The notes beneath the pieces are model-generated. The model ran no database searches, was not told the origin of the DNA, and saw only the letters and a list, made by a program, of their open reading frames with translations. From UBA7328 sp965247965 (lineage in GTDB: Bacteria; Bacteroidota; Bacteroidia; Chitinophagales; Saprospiraceae), in the NCBI GenBank assembly GCA_965247965.1, contig OZ252053.1, positions 6,138,001 through 6,202,000 on the forward strand: 64,000 nt of DNA, given 5' to 3'. The translations under genes and the position numbers were made by a program. Below, piece after piece: positions 33,778-42,908 of the stretch (position 1 is its first letter; every line of letters starts with the position of its first letter).

Positions 33778-33879
33778 TTATTTTTTTCGATAGTTGCATA
33801 ATATGAATGCCATAAACCACCCTATTAAGAGAGTAAAACTTGAAACTAGCGGTAAGAATTGTTCGTAATTGGTTTCCAT
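33778..33879 (-). CDS. 33-residue single-helix membrane ORF
   Basis: An ATG at 33879 opens a 33-residue frame with one membrane helix (SSFTLLIGWFMAFILCNY) and a basic end. There is no clear ribosome binding site. It lies between the late promoter and the attachment-site tRNA, outside the portal operon. Confidence 0.35.
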   Translation of the reverse strand: METNYEQFLPLVSSFTLLIGWFMAFILCNYRKK

Positions 33880-34013
33880 TTTTTTGCATGTTATACTGAT
33901 AGGGCTGTGCTGTATAATAGTATTATAGATTATTTCTGTCATCCGCGTAATGGATGTGTAATGAAGATGGATTAGACGTGGTAAGGAGTTTTCGTAACTA
34001 CTTGATTACCAGG

Positions 34014-34087
34014 TGACCCCGACAGGATTCGAACCTGTGGCCTATTGATTAGAAGTCAATTGCTCTATCCAGCTGAGCTACGGGGCC
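34014..34087 (-). tRNA. tRNA-Arg (anticodon TCT)
   Basis: The minus strand folds as a full cloverleaf: acceptor GGCCCCG with CGGGGTC, D-arm GCTCAGCTGGATAGAGC, anticodon arm TTGACTTCTAATCAA with anticodon TCT, and T-arm ACAGGTTCGAATCCTGT. CCA is not encoded. Its 3' end faces the prophage, a common integration target. Confidence 0.95.
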
Positions 34088-34256
34088 AGCTAATTTTCGG
34101 TGTGCAAATATATGGGATATTCAGATTATAAACGCGCTTGTCTCAATTCTAGGGTGTGGCGCTGCTTGGCGTGATAATGTGCTTTAGCTTTATGGCACTT
34201 TGCCAAACCTGCAAAGTCCCAAAGACTTTCAAAGTTTTAAAAAAAGTAATCGATGC

Positions 34257-35011
34257 TCACCGGCTAAATACTATCTTCCGGTTGAAAAATTGACTACCTA
34301 TTCGGACCTTGCATAAATAGATACCTTCATTAATTATATCCTGGTTGGTAATCTCAACGTTGTGATAGCCTTCATCCATAAATTCACTTTGTTCATAAAC
34401 TGTTTTTCCGGCAAAATCAAAGATTTGAACATCGACCTCAGAAGGACTTACAATGTCAAATAAAATAATTGAATGCGAGAAAAACGGATTGGGGTATATA
34501 CTCAACTTATGATTTACCGCTGAACCCGTCTCGTTTTTCCACTGTAAAATCACCTCCTTTTCCGTCAGATCGTCAAGGTACACTTCGGAAGGGCCTAGCT
34601 GTGAATATAATGTCAATTCGTCCTTTACGTCTAAGTTTATGTTCCTGCTAATGCGAACAATCATTATTTCAGAATCAGTTGCCAAAGCGTATGCCGGATT
34701 TGTCCAGCTCATTCGGACAGAATTTTCCTTTATTTGATAGGATTCAGGAGAAATCATTTCCGGAAAATGCAAAGAGAGAATTTCCAAATCTCCAAAATTC
34801 AGAAATAACTGAAAACCAATTACTTGCTCAGAATTTTTGATTCGAAATCGAAGCAAATGAAAATCTTCCTCAGCGGATGAAGTAATTTCCAATGGTATTT
34901 TACCTAATCCGCTCCTTGCCGAAAAAGTATTGGCACCATTGCCATTGGACAAATTAATATCGCCCATTTTTATATCAAGAAAATCTTCTTCAATTCTATC
35001 GCCTTTCAGAC
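34257..35011 (-). pseudogene. T9SS-secreted protein, C-terminal fragment with sorting domain
   Basis: The ATG at 34967 gives 236 residues, but coding sequence continues upstream in frame (GDRIEEDFLDIKMGDINL, a dockerin-like end) to about 35011, where a short repeat-derived insert brings a stop. The last ~80 residues are a type IX sorting domain (LSIYPNPFFSHSIILFDI, VQIFDFAGKTVYEQ, GIYLCKVRIGSQFFNRKIVF). The rest of the gene is missing or scrambled, so it is a broken secreted protein. Confidence 0.65.
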
Positions 35012-35247
35012 CCTGAATAAGGGTTAACGGTTGACACTTCGACTTCGCTCAATGCATGCGGCTGACGGCTGACGGTGTTTTCAAAAGTATTACCAAGCGT
35101 AAGGTTCTGTTTGCCCTCCGAAGTCGACGAACGAGGCCGATTTTCTTGAACGAGGTCAGATGCATTATTGAAAGACGGAGTTCTCGGTTCTGAGTTGTCG
35201 GAAGTGATTGGATTGTCATTGGAAGAGTTAGTTTTTGAGGTCAGCAA
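34996..35247 (-). pseudogene. ORF fragment carrying an intergenic repeat
   Basis: This 83-residue frame is Ser/Asn-rich and its last ~25 residues (HALSEVEVSTVNP) come from a repeat of the GCGAAGTCGAAGTGTCAAC type, known as an intergenic repeat in Bacteroidota. It is one base out of frame with the T9SS fragment downstream and is probably part of the same decayed gene. Confidence 0.4.
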
Positions 35248-35257
35248 GCCTTAGAGA

Positions 35258-36252
35258 TTAGAGTTCGTGTCGAGGGCTGTAAAATAGTAAATCATTGTGA
35301 ATAACTAAAAGTGCTTTTTGATCATCAAGGCTCAAAGCAGCGCTGGCCAATTGAAGATCACTATTGCTATTTATGACATGTATAAAGGAGTGAGGATCAA
35401 AGTGATATGTCTCCACGTCATCTCTACTTGCAATCCAGGCCGTCTTGGTATCCCAATCAAAAAAACTGTGCCTGTCCACCATTCCAATGGCCATCTGCCG
35501 AAAGACCGAATTGTCTTCTGATGCCTTGTTCTTTTTGACCCATACCCTTCGAATCTTAATTGGGTAGGAGCCAGGTTTTATTTTAAGCTTTTCCAATTCA
35601 TTATGGAAAATTTCATTTTTGTTGTTTACAAATAGCTGTTGGTCAAATTGATAATTTTCCAAAGATTGTTGTACTCAAATCCCCAGATCCTTATCGGTTT
35701 TGGGCCTTGCCGAAGGTTGCCATGCAAGTCGATGGCAACATATTGAAAATCATATTGATTGAACATATGGCGTGGCACTTCCGGATCTTCTATACAGTAA
35801 GCGCCCAAAATTCCTTCATTGGCCTTTGCCCACAGTTTCGGAGTTGTTGAAAGCCCTTTAATTGGCGATTCTCGGATTCCTTTGTCTTTTGACCATTGAA
35901 TAAGCTTTTCATCCGCTGTGAAATAGAAATTGGAGGAATCTCTAACAAGGCTTTCAATTTGATTGCTTTTGATAGTCAATTGACTTCCAAATCTTCTGTC
36001 TAAAGTCTGGATTTCCTTAGTCAAAGGGTGAAAAAATACCAGATCCTTTTCACAATTGGGCTTAGTCTGGCAACTTTTGCACAACCAAAACCAACCTTCC
36101 CAATCCTCGAAGATTTCCATGATTTGCCGAAAAGGCAGTCCGGCATTTTCTTCGTTATACAGTTTTTTCTCTACCCTTATGGTTTGATTGAAGCATGGTT
36201 GAGCGGTAAGGAGAGTCAGAAAAAGAATTGTGAATTTGAATAAGCGAAACAT
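35258..36252 (-). pseudogene. Truncated, frameshifted sensor-type periplasmic protein
   Basis: ATG at 36252 gives a signal peptide (LFKFTILFLTLLTAQPCFNQ) and a stretch typical for the N-terminal propeller of Bacteroidota hybrid sensors (LPFRQIMEIFEDWEGWFWLC, IESLVRDSSNFYFTADE). The frame shifts by one base near 35650 (overlapping frames 35626-36252 and 35258-35662). It then ends without membrane helix, kinase or regulator domains. Full family members exceed 900 residues, so this is a remnant. Confidence 0.5.
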
Positions 36253-36283
36253 CTTTTTTTTGGCCAAGAAAAATTGGCTAATA

Positions 36284-36385
36284 AAGATGTGCAATTTGTC
36301 TTGTGCCTGGTTTTCAACTGGATTGTTCAAATTACGGTAATATACGTCTACTACCGTAATTAAGGTATAATACGTATACTGTGAT
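36284..36385. repeat. Intergenic repeat with ATTACGGTA/TACCGTAAT stem, copy 1
   Basis: AAGATGT-CAATTTGTC is followed by ~35 variable bases, then TTACGGTAATATACGTC and ACTACCGTAAT. The latter form a 9-bp stem with a 12-nt loop (36331-36360), followed by ATAATACGTATAC. The layout is shared with 42782-42890. Confidence 0.6.
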
Positions 36386-36541
36386 GTTGAACCCAAGACG
36401 AAGAATAAATGAATGCGTTTTTGACTTAGCAAGCAGCGTATCAGAGGATGTCTTTTAGTGCACGATTACTAGCCCATCCCGATTTTGCAAATAGGTTTTC
36501 CTCATGTATTACCTTGAATGGAAATGGCCAAATAATACATA

Positions 36542-37107
36542 TCACCTTGGACTCACGCTAAATCCTATATTAAAAAAGTAGTTACTGTGCTCCTTACCAA
36601 TTAAAGTGAAGTTGTCATATGTCCACTGAAGCCCTGTCTGAAAATTGATCAAATCGGACAAAGGGATAATCAAAAATGCCTTTCCCTGGTAGCGATTTTC
36701 CGAAGAATCCGTAAACGGAATAAAACCATAAAGATTATAGCCAAGGCTCGTGCGTTTGTCTTTTCCAAAAGTGTGATCTCCGTCGAAGTCGATCATCGGA
36801 CCGTAGTTGACCCTTCGTGGATCCGTTATGTTCCGGTCTGAAAAATCGTCACTTTCGTAATTAGCCTCATCCCTGATCGCGCTAAGGCTGAGTTTGACTC
36901 CCTCGTTATCCGGACCGATTATCGGGAAACCAAAACCGAAACCCGGGGAATTGCGACTGTCAACACCAAGAGCTGGAGAAGCGGATTGTTGCAATACTGT
37001 GCCCATCTCTATCGGTGAATTGGGTGGAGAAATATTAAATGCGTTGTCAATCAGGTAATCGTTGACAACCTCGTTTCCATCCACTCTTACATAGTTGTAG
37101 ATGGTAC
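36542..37107 (-). pseudogene. Outer-membrane beta-barrel protein, 3' part
   Basis: The frame GTIYNYVRVDGNEVVNDYLI to the C-terminal FFNIGFSVSPR encodes the barrel part. The apparent start at 37189 lies inside a MITE. The 5' part with signal peptide is at 38754-38997, beyond the inserted block 37108-38757. Removing the block and leaving one CTAG joins them in frame into a 269-residue protein ending in an aromatic-rich last strand. Confidence 0.75.
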
Positions 37108-37253
37108 CTAGTGCCTCGGGAACGAAGTCCTTGAACGTTTTAAAAGTTGCTGGTTGCCGGTTGTTTGTTGCTGGTTCCCTAACAAACAACTATCAACGAA
37201 CAACAATCAACTGTTTGAATAAATGGTCACACATTTAGTTCCTGACGCACTAG
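37108..37253. mobile_element. MITE family A, copy 1 (146 bp)
   Basis: Begins CTAGTGCCTCGGGAACGAAG and ends with TAGTTCCTGACGCACTAG. Both ends match the termini of the adjoining IS630 element. The interior holds GTTGCTGGTTG and CAACAATCAAC inverted tracts. It shares the CTAG at 37250-37253 with that IS. Confidence 0.88.
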
Positions 37254-37317
37254 TGCCTCGGGAACGAAATATTAGAACTATTTTTAATATATTTGTGTTC
37301 ACCAAAACAAAAAAAAG

Positions 37318-37836
37318 ATGAGAGGGATTCCCACAGCCCTCCCATTAACAGTAAACGAACGTCAGCGTGATATATTAGAAAAGGAATATCACAAGGTGAA
37401 TATACCAAGTTCATACAAACAACGAGTTTCCATAGTAGTTTCAGGAATGGAAGGAAAGAGTATACATGAAACTTCAAGAAATTTAGGAGTTTCATTAAAT
37501 ACAGTACGACGGTGGAGGCGGCGTTGGGAATCAGGACAAGAGGAATTAAGAGCGTTAGAACATGATGAACAAGGCATTCGAGTGAAAGATCATGTTTTAC
37601 GTACCAAGATTAAGGAGGAGGTACTATCAGACTTGCCCAGGAGTGGAGCACCAAAACGAATAACCTTAGCCCAAGAGCAGCAAATTGTAGGGTTGGCCTG
37701 TGAAAAGCTCGAGGATCATGATATTGAAATGGATTACTGGACAAGAGAAATGTTGGCCCATGTGGCAAAGGCAAGGAAAATTGTGGATAGCATTTCCCCA
37801 CGTTATGTGGGCACTATTTTAAAAAAAACAAATTAA
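37318..37836 (+). CDS. IS630 transposase, N-terminal frame
   Basis: The 172-residue frame carries a helix-turn-helix (IHETSRNLGVSLNTVRRWRR, residues ~45-65) and a second DNA-binding region with SDLPRSGAPKRITLAQEQQI. The frame ends at TAA 37834-37836 directly after an A-rich tract (TTTTAAAAAAAAC). A -1 slip at A_AAA_AAA (37821-37827) continues in the catalytic frame. Confidence 0.85.
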   Translation: MRGIPTALPLTVNERQRDILEKEYHKVNIPSSYKQRVSIVVSGMEGKSIHETSRNLGVSLNTVRRWRRRWESGQEELRALEHDEQGIRVKDHVLRTKIKEEVLSDLPRSGAPKRITLAQEQQIVGLACEKLEDHDIEMDYWTREMLAHVAKARKIVDSISPRYVGTILKKTN

Positions 37837-38615
37837 GGCCGGATAAGTCAGATTATTGGTTATACCCCAATATTGAGGACCGAGAATTATTTCGCAAACA
37901 AGTTGAGTTCATTTGTGCTTTAATTATAGGGGCAGTGGCGGGGCAAGACCCAAATAGGCGTGTTTTTAGTGTAGACGAAAAAACAGGTATTCAAGCCTTG
38001 GAGAGAAAAAACAGCACTCCGATGCGCCCGGGTAGAAATCGTCGTATTGAATCTGAATACACTCGACACGGAACAACCTGTTTAATGGCCGCATTGGATA
38101 TTTCTAATGGAAAAATACACCATTACCGATTACATCCAACCCGTACAGAAAAGGATTATTTAGAATTCATAAAACAAAGTTGTGCAACTGTATCAATTGA
38201 TAAACAAATCGGATTTCTTGCTGATCAACTCAATACACATAAATCGGAATCTTTGGTGCGTTGGGTAGCCCAGCAAATCGATTATAGGGGAGACTTAGGA
38301 ACAAAAGAGTATAAGGGAATTCTAAAAAGTCAAGCTTCCAGACAAGCATTTTTAGAGAATCCCGAACATCGCATCTTTTTTGTATATACTCCAAAACACT
38401 GTTCCTGGCTCAACCCTATCGAAAACTGGTTTGGAAAACTACAAAGGCACAGAATTAAGAACGGAAATTTTATATCAGTGGACGATCTGAAATCCAAAAT
38501 TGAATCTTACATTGCATTCTACAACACACTATTGTTTAAACCGTATAAGTGGAAATTCAAAGGATTTATCGAAGCTCAACCTCATGGTTCAAGAACTTCG
38601 TTCCCGATGCACTAG
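37833..38615 (+). CDS. IS630 transposase, catalytic frame (joined by -1 frameshift)
   Basis: The frame is open from the slip site and reads LRPDKSDYWLYPNIEDRELF, then the DDE core: first Asp in VFSVDEKTGIQALE, second Asp in GFLADQLNTHK, Glu in WLNPIENWFGKLQRH. An internal GTG at 37935 could give a short product. The stop TAG is part of the right-end CTAG. The fused protein of ~425 residues is intact, so the element may be active. Confidence 0.88.
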   Translation, partial: LRPDKSDYWLYPNIEDRELFRKQVEFICALIIGAVAGQDPNRRVFSVDEKTGIQALERKNSTPMRPGRNRRIESEYTRHGTTCLMAALDISNGKIHHYRLHPTRTEKDYLEFIKQSCATVSIDKQIGFLADQLNTHKSESLVRWVAQQIDYRGDLGTKEYKGILKSQASRQAFLENPEHRIFFVYTPKHCSWLNPIENWFGKLQRHRIKNGNFISVDDLKSKIESYIAFYNTLLFKPYKWKFKGFIEAQPHGSRTSFPMH

Positions 38616-38757
38616 TGCTTTGGGAACGAAGTCCTTGAACGTCTTAGAAGTTGATAGTTGCTAGTTGTTCGTTGCTCGTTCCATAACAAACAACTATCAA
38701 CGAACAACAACCAACGGATTAAGTAAATGGTCAAGTATTTAGTTCCTGATCCACTAG
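38612..38757. mobile_element. MITE family A, copy 2 (146 bp)
   Basis: Same family and orientation as 37108-37253, starting CTAGTGCTTTGGGAACGAAG and ending TAGTTCCTGATCCACTAG. It shares CTAG 38612-38615 with the IS. Confidence 0.88.
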
Positions 38758-38997
38758 TCCGGCACCAAATAGTCCTGCGTCATATTCTGCAGAAATGTTT
38801 GGCGTAAAGTTTAAGAGGCTGTTGTTGCCACTTGCCGTATTCAAGGCAATGCCAGTACTCACCTTGAGAGGGGGTTTTTTCCCCACCATTTCAGCAATGG
38901 AGTCAATCACCCCAGTTGATACCGGAATTAATTTTTCTTGTGAAAAAGTAGAAAAGGAGTAAACAAGCAATAAATTGAGGATGAAAACATTTTGCAT
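38754..38997 (-). pseudogene. Outer-membrane beta-barrel protein, 5' part with signal peptide
   Basis: ATG at 38997 encodes a signal peptide (VFILNLLLVYSFSTFSQ) and the first strands to EYDAGLFGAGL, where the CTAG of the MITE begins. It lies 42 bp downstream of the TonB receptor and is likely in its operon. Confidence 0.75.
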
Positions 38998-39038
38998 GAG
39001 AAAGCGATTAATTTGTCGCTCAAATTACAGAATTAAGC

Positions 39039-41459
39039 TCAGAAATTGGCCTTCAAGCCAAAATTGAATGTTCTCGGTAATCCCGGTCTCAAACCTGCAG
39101 GGCGCAGCGACGCCACATAAGTCTTATTGGTGAGATTATTCACATTCGCGAAAGCGGAAATGATCGGTGTCAATCTATAATTCAGGCTGACGTCGGTGGT
39201 AAAATATCCATCAGTACGAGCTACACTTGCATCTTCAAATAAGCCGGCACGAGCGAGCATTGCACCATTGTATTTTCCGCTTATGTCAAACAGGAATTTC
39301 GAATGTTCCAATGAAAACGAAAGGGCTAGCTGATGTCTCGGAGTGTAGGGTGGGTGGAACCCTTTCTGCACATCGCCCCACGCCTCAAAATCGCTGTCGA
39401 AACTGGATCCGAATGTAGCATCCGTATACGTGTAAACAAGTGATATTGGCATATTCATCCCTATTGTCGTATTAAGCATCGGATCGTATGTTGCTTCAAG
39501 CTCGACACCTTTTGCAGTGGCTTCTCCGCCATCAAATAAGTCGTTGGAGCCTTGCCCTCCTACGGCCGCCAAATCCGAACCGAGCAGATTGGAATAATCG
39601 TTGTAATAGGCAATCAATTGAAGCCTGTACGCTCCTTTATTTATGCGTGATCCCAATTCATAATTCCAGCTTTCCTCTGCTTGTGTACGTTTCTTTGATC
39701 CCGGTGGTGCAAATCCTTTGTGAACCCCGCCAAATACCGCTACAGAAGCGTCCAAAGCATAATTGAAACCCAATCCCGGGATGAATATATCTACTTCATT
39801 TTGGCGGCTGGATAAGTGGGCACCTGAGCGCTCGGGATCCTCTTTACCGTATTCTGATCGGCTTATTTCGATGTTTTCGTATCGTAGTCCGGGTGTAATG
39901 CTCAACTTATCCCAGCTCAATTTATATTGCAAATAAGCCGCTGTAGCAATTGCCGTTTCCACTCGGTTGCTTTCCGTACCAGGTACACCGGCATTGGACA
40001 ATTTCATTATCCCGTTTTCGATATCGTAGATGTCCGCCCATTGAAACCGGTCTATTTGATCGCTGTGAATGCGTATGGCCAAATCAATTTTATGGCGAAG
40101 TTTTCCATCGCTAAAGTGCGCTATGAAATTCGTTTGCAAGCCTTTGGAATAATAGGATCGATTATTGGCCTTTACATAAAGAGCATCTTCGGCATTGACC
40201 TCGCCCTTTACTATATCAAATTCAGTACTGTGGTCTTTGGGATTGGCTAGAATATTCGAAATTTTAGCGCCGTTCACTTTGTCCAGTTTGTACCAGTTGC
40301 GGCTGAATTCGTTTCTGTATGCACTGGTTACAATATCCAAAAATGATGTGGCTTGAATATGATGGGTGAGAACGTATTGCCGTTGTTCTGTGTTCATTAA
40401 ATCTACCTGTGAACCCGCATACCTTCTGAACGGCGTACGGATAAAGTCTTCTTCAGTCAGCCCGAGATAGGTTTCATTCGAAGTTTCATTGGCCTGTCCG
40501 ATCTTGAATTGAAGGGATTGATAAACCGGTGCGTCCGGATTGGTATTTATCTTTACTTTGGCTAAATAATCTTCTTTGTTAAATCCTGTCTGACCTCCGG
40601 AATCGAGCTTTTTGTATCCGTCTGACCCATATTGGAGGGTCTCTACCATGTAGCCGATATTTCGATGCCGATCGCCAAGATTGGCATGTATCATCTTATA
40701 GCCATGACTTCCGACAATAAAGTCAGCATGTCCGGAAAAATCCAAAGGAATTGGCGTAGAAATGAGATTTATCGCGCCGCCTGTTGTGAATGGCCCGTAC
40801 TTGATCTGACTGCTGCCTTTCAGGATCTCTATAGCCTCCATACGACCAATCGTCGGAAAATAATAAGCTGCGGGTGCCGCATAAGGAGCAGGAGCTGCCA
40901 GGATACCATCTTCCATTACCGTGATCTTAGAGGACCGCTCCGAACCTGTCCCTCGGAACCCTATATTGGGCCTCAAGCCATAGCCGTCTTCCTCCTGGAT
41001 ATTGACTCCAGGCACGTTTCGCAATGTTCGGCTGATATCGGTATAAGAAAATTTTTGAATTTCTTTTTGACTGACAAAATGTGCTGAGCCCTGGCTTTTT
41101 CTTAGATGAGTAAGTCCTCCGGTCATGGATACGCTTTCTATTATCACTTCGGGCAAATTCGTCACGCTTTCGGTCAATTTTATGGACAAAGGTACAAGGA
41201 TGTCTTTGGCCGTGATCTGCTGATCTAAGTTGTTAAAACCTACGCTTGATATGGATAGTACGGCATTATCTGATTCTAAGGCTTGTAATTTAAATTGCCC
41301 CTCGAGATTGGTTATCGTCGCGAGATCGGTGTCTTTAACAATAACCGTAGCTCCTATAACCGGTTGATCTTCACCGGAATATATATAACCTTTTACCGTG
41401 TTTTGGGAATAGGAATGGATAAACGCCAAAACAAAGAACACCACCATCGCCTTATTCAT
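39039..41459 (-). CDS. TonB-dependent outer-membrane receptor, FecA-like
   Basis: The ATG at 41459 gives ~806 residues with a signal peptide (VVFFVLAFIHSYSQ). A carboxypeptidase-like regulatory domain follows (residues ~20-100, GYIYSGEDQPVIGATVIVKD), then a plug (SRTLRNVPGVNIQEEDGYGL, RGTGSERSSKITVMEDG), and a 22-strand barrel ending in the aromatic FNFGLKANF. PGSKKRTQAEESWNYELGSR resembles Fe(III)-dicitrate-type receptors. It imports a ligand, probably an iron chelate, using TonB energy. Confidence 0.85.
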   Translation of the reverse strand: MNKAMVVFFVLAFIHSYSQNTVKGYIYSGEDQPVIGATVIVKDTDLATITNLEGQFKLQALESDNAVLSISSVGFNNLDQQITAKDILVPLSIKLTESVTNLPEVIIESVSMTGGLTHLRKSQGSAHFVSQKEIQKFSYTDISRTLRNVPGVNIQEEDGYGLRPNIGFRGTGSERSSKITVMEDGILAAPAPYAAPAAYYFPTIGRMEAIEILKGSSQIKYGPFTTGGAINLISTPIPLDFSGHADFIVGSHGYKMIHANLGDRHRNIGYMVETLQYGSDGYKKLDSGGQTGFNKEDYLAKVKINTNPDAPVYQSLQFKIGQANETSNETYLGLTEEDFIRTPFRRYAGSQVDLMNTEQRQYVLTHHIQATSFLDIVTSAYRNEFSRNWYKLDKVNGAKISNILANPKDHSTEFDIVKGEVNAEDALYVKANNRSYYSKGLQTNFIAHFSDGKLRHKIDLAIRIHSDQIDRFQWADIYDIENGIMKLSNAGVPGTESNRVETAIATAAYLQYKLSWDKLSITPGLRYENIEISRSEYGKEDPERSGAHLSSRQNEVDIFIPGLGFNYALDASVAVFGGVHKGFAPPGSKKRTQAEESWNYELGSRINKGAYRLQLIAYYNDYSNLLGSDLAAVGGQGSNDLFDGGEATAKGVELEATYDPMLNTTIGMNMPISLVYTYTDATFGSSFDSDFEAWGDVQKGFHPPYTPRHQLALSFSLEHSKFLFDISGKYNGAMLARAGLFEDASVARTDGYFTTDVSLNYRLTPIISAFANVNNLTNKTYVASLRPAGLRPGLPRTFNFGLKANF

Positions 41460-41486
41460 AGATTCAAAATTTGAGGTTCGGCGCAA

Positions 41487-41729
41487 AGCTAAGTTGGTTT
41501 GGATTTTTGATTATTACTATAATTTGCGGAATGTCTTTGTTGTTCGGTATTGCGGCCTACCCAAAATCGTTAGAGCTATGTCAATGTCAAACTCGATGAC
41601 AATGACAATCTCAACCATGCATAGGCATCCCTATGAGGAAATTTAAAACTGCATTGGGTGGGAATTGCATGCTGCTATTGACTTTGTAATTGATATTTTG
41701 ATTGATATTTACAAAATCAAAATAGGAAC
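41487..41729. promoter_or_regulatory. Divergent intergenic region
   Basis: This 243-bp gap lies between the TonB receptor and the dehydrogenase. It must hold both promoters. TTGATATTTACAAAATC near 41700 is the best AT-rich candidate. Nothing else is seen. Confidence 0.35.
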
Positions 41730-42686
41730 ATGACCAAAATAGTCATACTCGACGGATATACTTCGAATCCAGGCGATTTGCATTGGGAAGCAATTGAGGC
41801 TTTGGGTGAATTGACGGCTTATAGCAGGACAGCTGATGAAGAGCTAATTGAACGAGCCATGGCGGCCGATATTTTAGTAGTTAATAAGAGGGAACTTGCT
41901 AAAAAGGCCTTAGATCAGTTGCCCAATCTCAAGTGCATTTGCACCCTTGCCACCGGTTACAACAACATTGATATAGAACATGCCCGAAGCAAGAATATTC
42001 CTGTCTGCAATGCGGTAGGGTACAGTTCTTCCTCAGTAGCGCAGCATGTCTTTTCATTGCTTTTGGAATTGACAAATCACGTCGGACGACACAGTACCGA
42101 AGTGGATGCAGGAGCTTGGGCGAAAGCCATTGATTGGTGTTTTTGGACCTATCCATTGATTGAATTAAGTGGAAAGAAAATGGGCATTTACGGGTATGGG
42201 AAAATTGGTCGGGAAGTTGGAAAAATCGCACGAGCATTCGGCATGGAAATTTTGGTGTTGAGCAGGGGTGACGAAAAGGACGTCTATGATCATGTTACGT
42301 GCGTCCCTTCGGAAGCACTATTCAGAGAAAGTGATGTGCTGACCCTTCACACACCACTAACATCTGATAATCAGCATTATATCAATAAAGATACCTTGAA
42401 GCTGATGAAAAGATCCGCTTTTCTTATCAACACAGGAAGAGGAGGATTAGTAAATGAAACAGACCTTAAAGAGGCGCTTTTGAACAAACAGATTGCCGGG
42501 GCTGGTTTAGATGTGCTTTCCAAAGAACCGCCGGGAGAAGGACATCCATTGATCAACGTGCCCAATTGTATAATCACTCCGCACATCGCATGGGCGAGTA
42601 AGGAATCGCGAATGAGGCTTATTCAACAGGTTGCTGATAATATTGCAGCGTTTATTGAGGGGAGGCCTCAGAATGTGGTGAATTGA
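41730..42686 (+). CDS. D-2-hydroxyacid dehydrogenase (glycerate/hydroxypyruvate type)
   Basis: The 318-residue enzyme has the Rossmann motif MGIYGYGKIGREVGKIARAF (residues ~146-165). The catalytic residues fit: Arg in INTGRGGLVNE, Glu in LSKEPPGEGH and His in ITPHIAWAS. An aromatic-rich loop (AIDWCFWTYPLIELSG) matches glycerate or hydroxypyruvate reductases of this family. It reduces 2-oxoacids with NAD(P)H. It appears monocistronic. Confidence 0.88.
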   Translation: MTKIVILDGYTSNPGDLHWEAIEALGELTAYSRTADEELIERAMAADILVVNKRELAKKALDQLPNLKCICTLATGYNNIDIEHARSKNIPVCNAVGYSSSSVAQHVFSLLLELTNHVGRHSTEVDAGAWAKAIDWCFWTYPLIELSGKKMGIYGYGKIGREVGKIARAFGMEILVLSRGDEKDVYDHVTCVPSEALFRESDVLTLHTPLTSDNQHYINKDTLKLMKRSAFLINTGRGGLVNETDLKEALLNKQIAGAGLDVLSKEPPGEGHPLINVPNCIITPHIAWASKESRMRLIQQVADNIAAFIEGRPQNVVN

Positions 42687-42781
42687 GTAAAACAATAACT
42701 GGGTGTTAGACAAATCGCACAAAAGTTGTGGCTAGTGAAACTCCCATTTTTAGCCTATACAAAAATCGGCTTCTTATGACC

Positions 42782-42890
42782 AAGATGTACAATTTGTCCC
42801 GTATTTGTTTTTTTACTGAATCGCTACCGTTACGGTAATATACGTCAACTACCGTAATAATCGTATTATACGCGTATTGCCGTAACTACG
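42782..42890. repeat. Intergenic repeat with TTACGGTA/TACCGTAA stem, copy 2
   Basis: AAGATGTACAATTTGTC, then TTACGGTAATATACGTC and ACTACCGTAATAATCG. The stem arms are 42830-42837 and 42850-42857. Same layout as 36284-36385. Confidence 0.6.
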
Positions 42891-42908
42891 TATTCTGCAA
42901 TGTCTGGC

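Larger units (their letters stand above)
37250..38615 (+). mobile_element. IS630-family insertion sequence
   Basis: The ends are CTAGTGCCTCGGGAACGAA and, reverse-complemented, CTAGTGCATCGGGAACGAA. The element carries two transposase frames linked by a -1 slip site. The TA in each CTAG is the expected IS630 target duplication. It is flanked on both sides by MITEs with the same termini. Confidence 0.9.

Noticed and set aside
37108..37189. N-terminal residues MFVREPATNNRQPATFKTF of the outer-membrane protein frame
   Set aside because: They are encoded by the MITE; the true N-terminus with signal peptide is at 38997.
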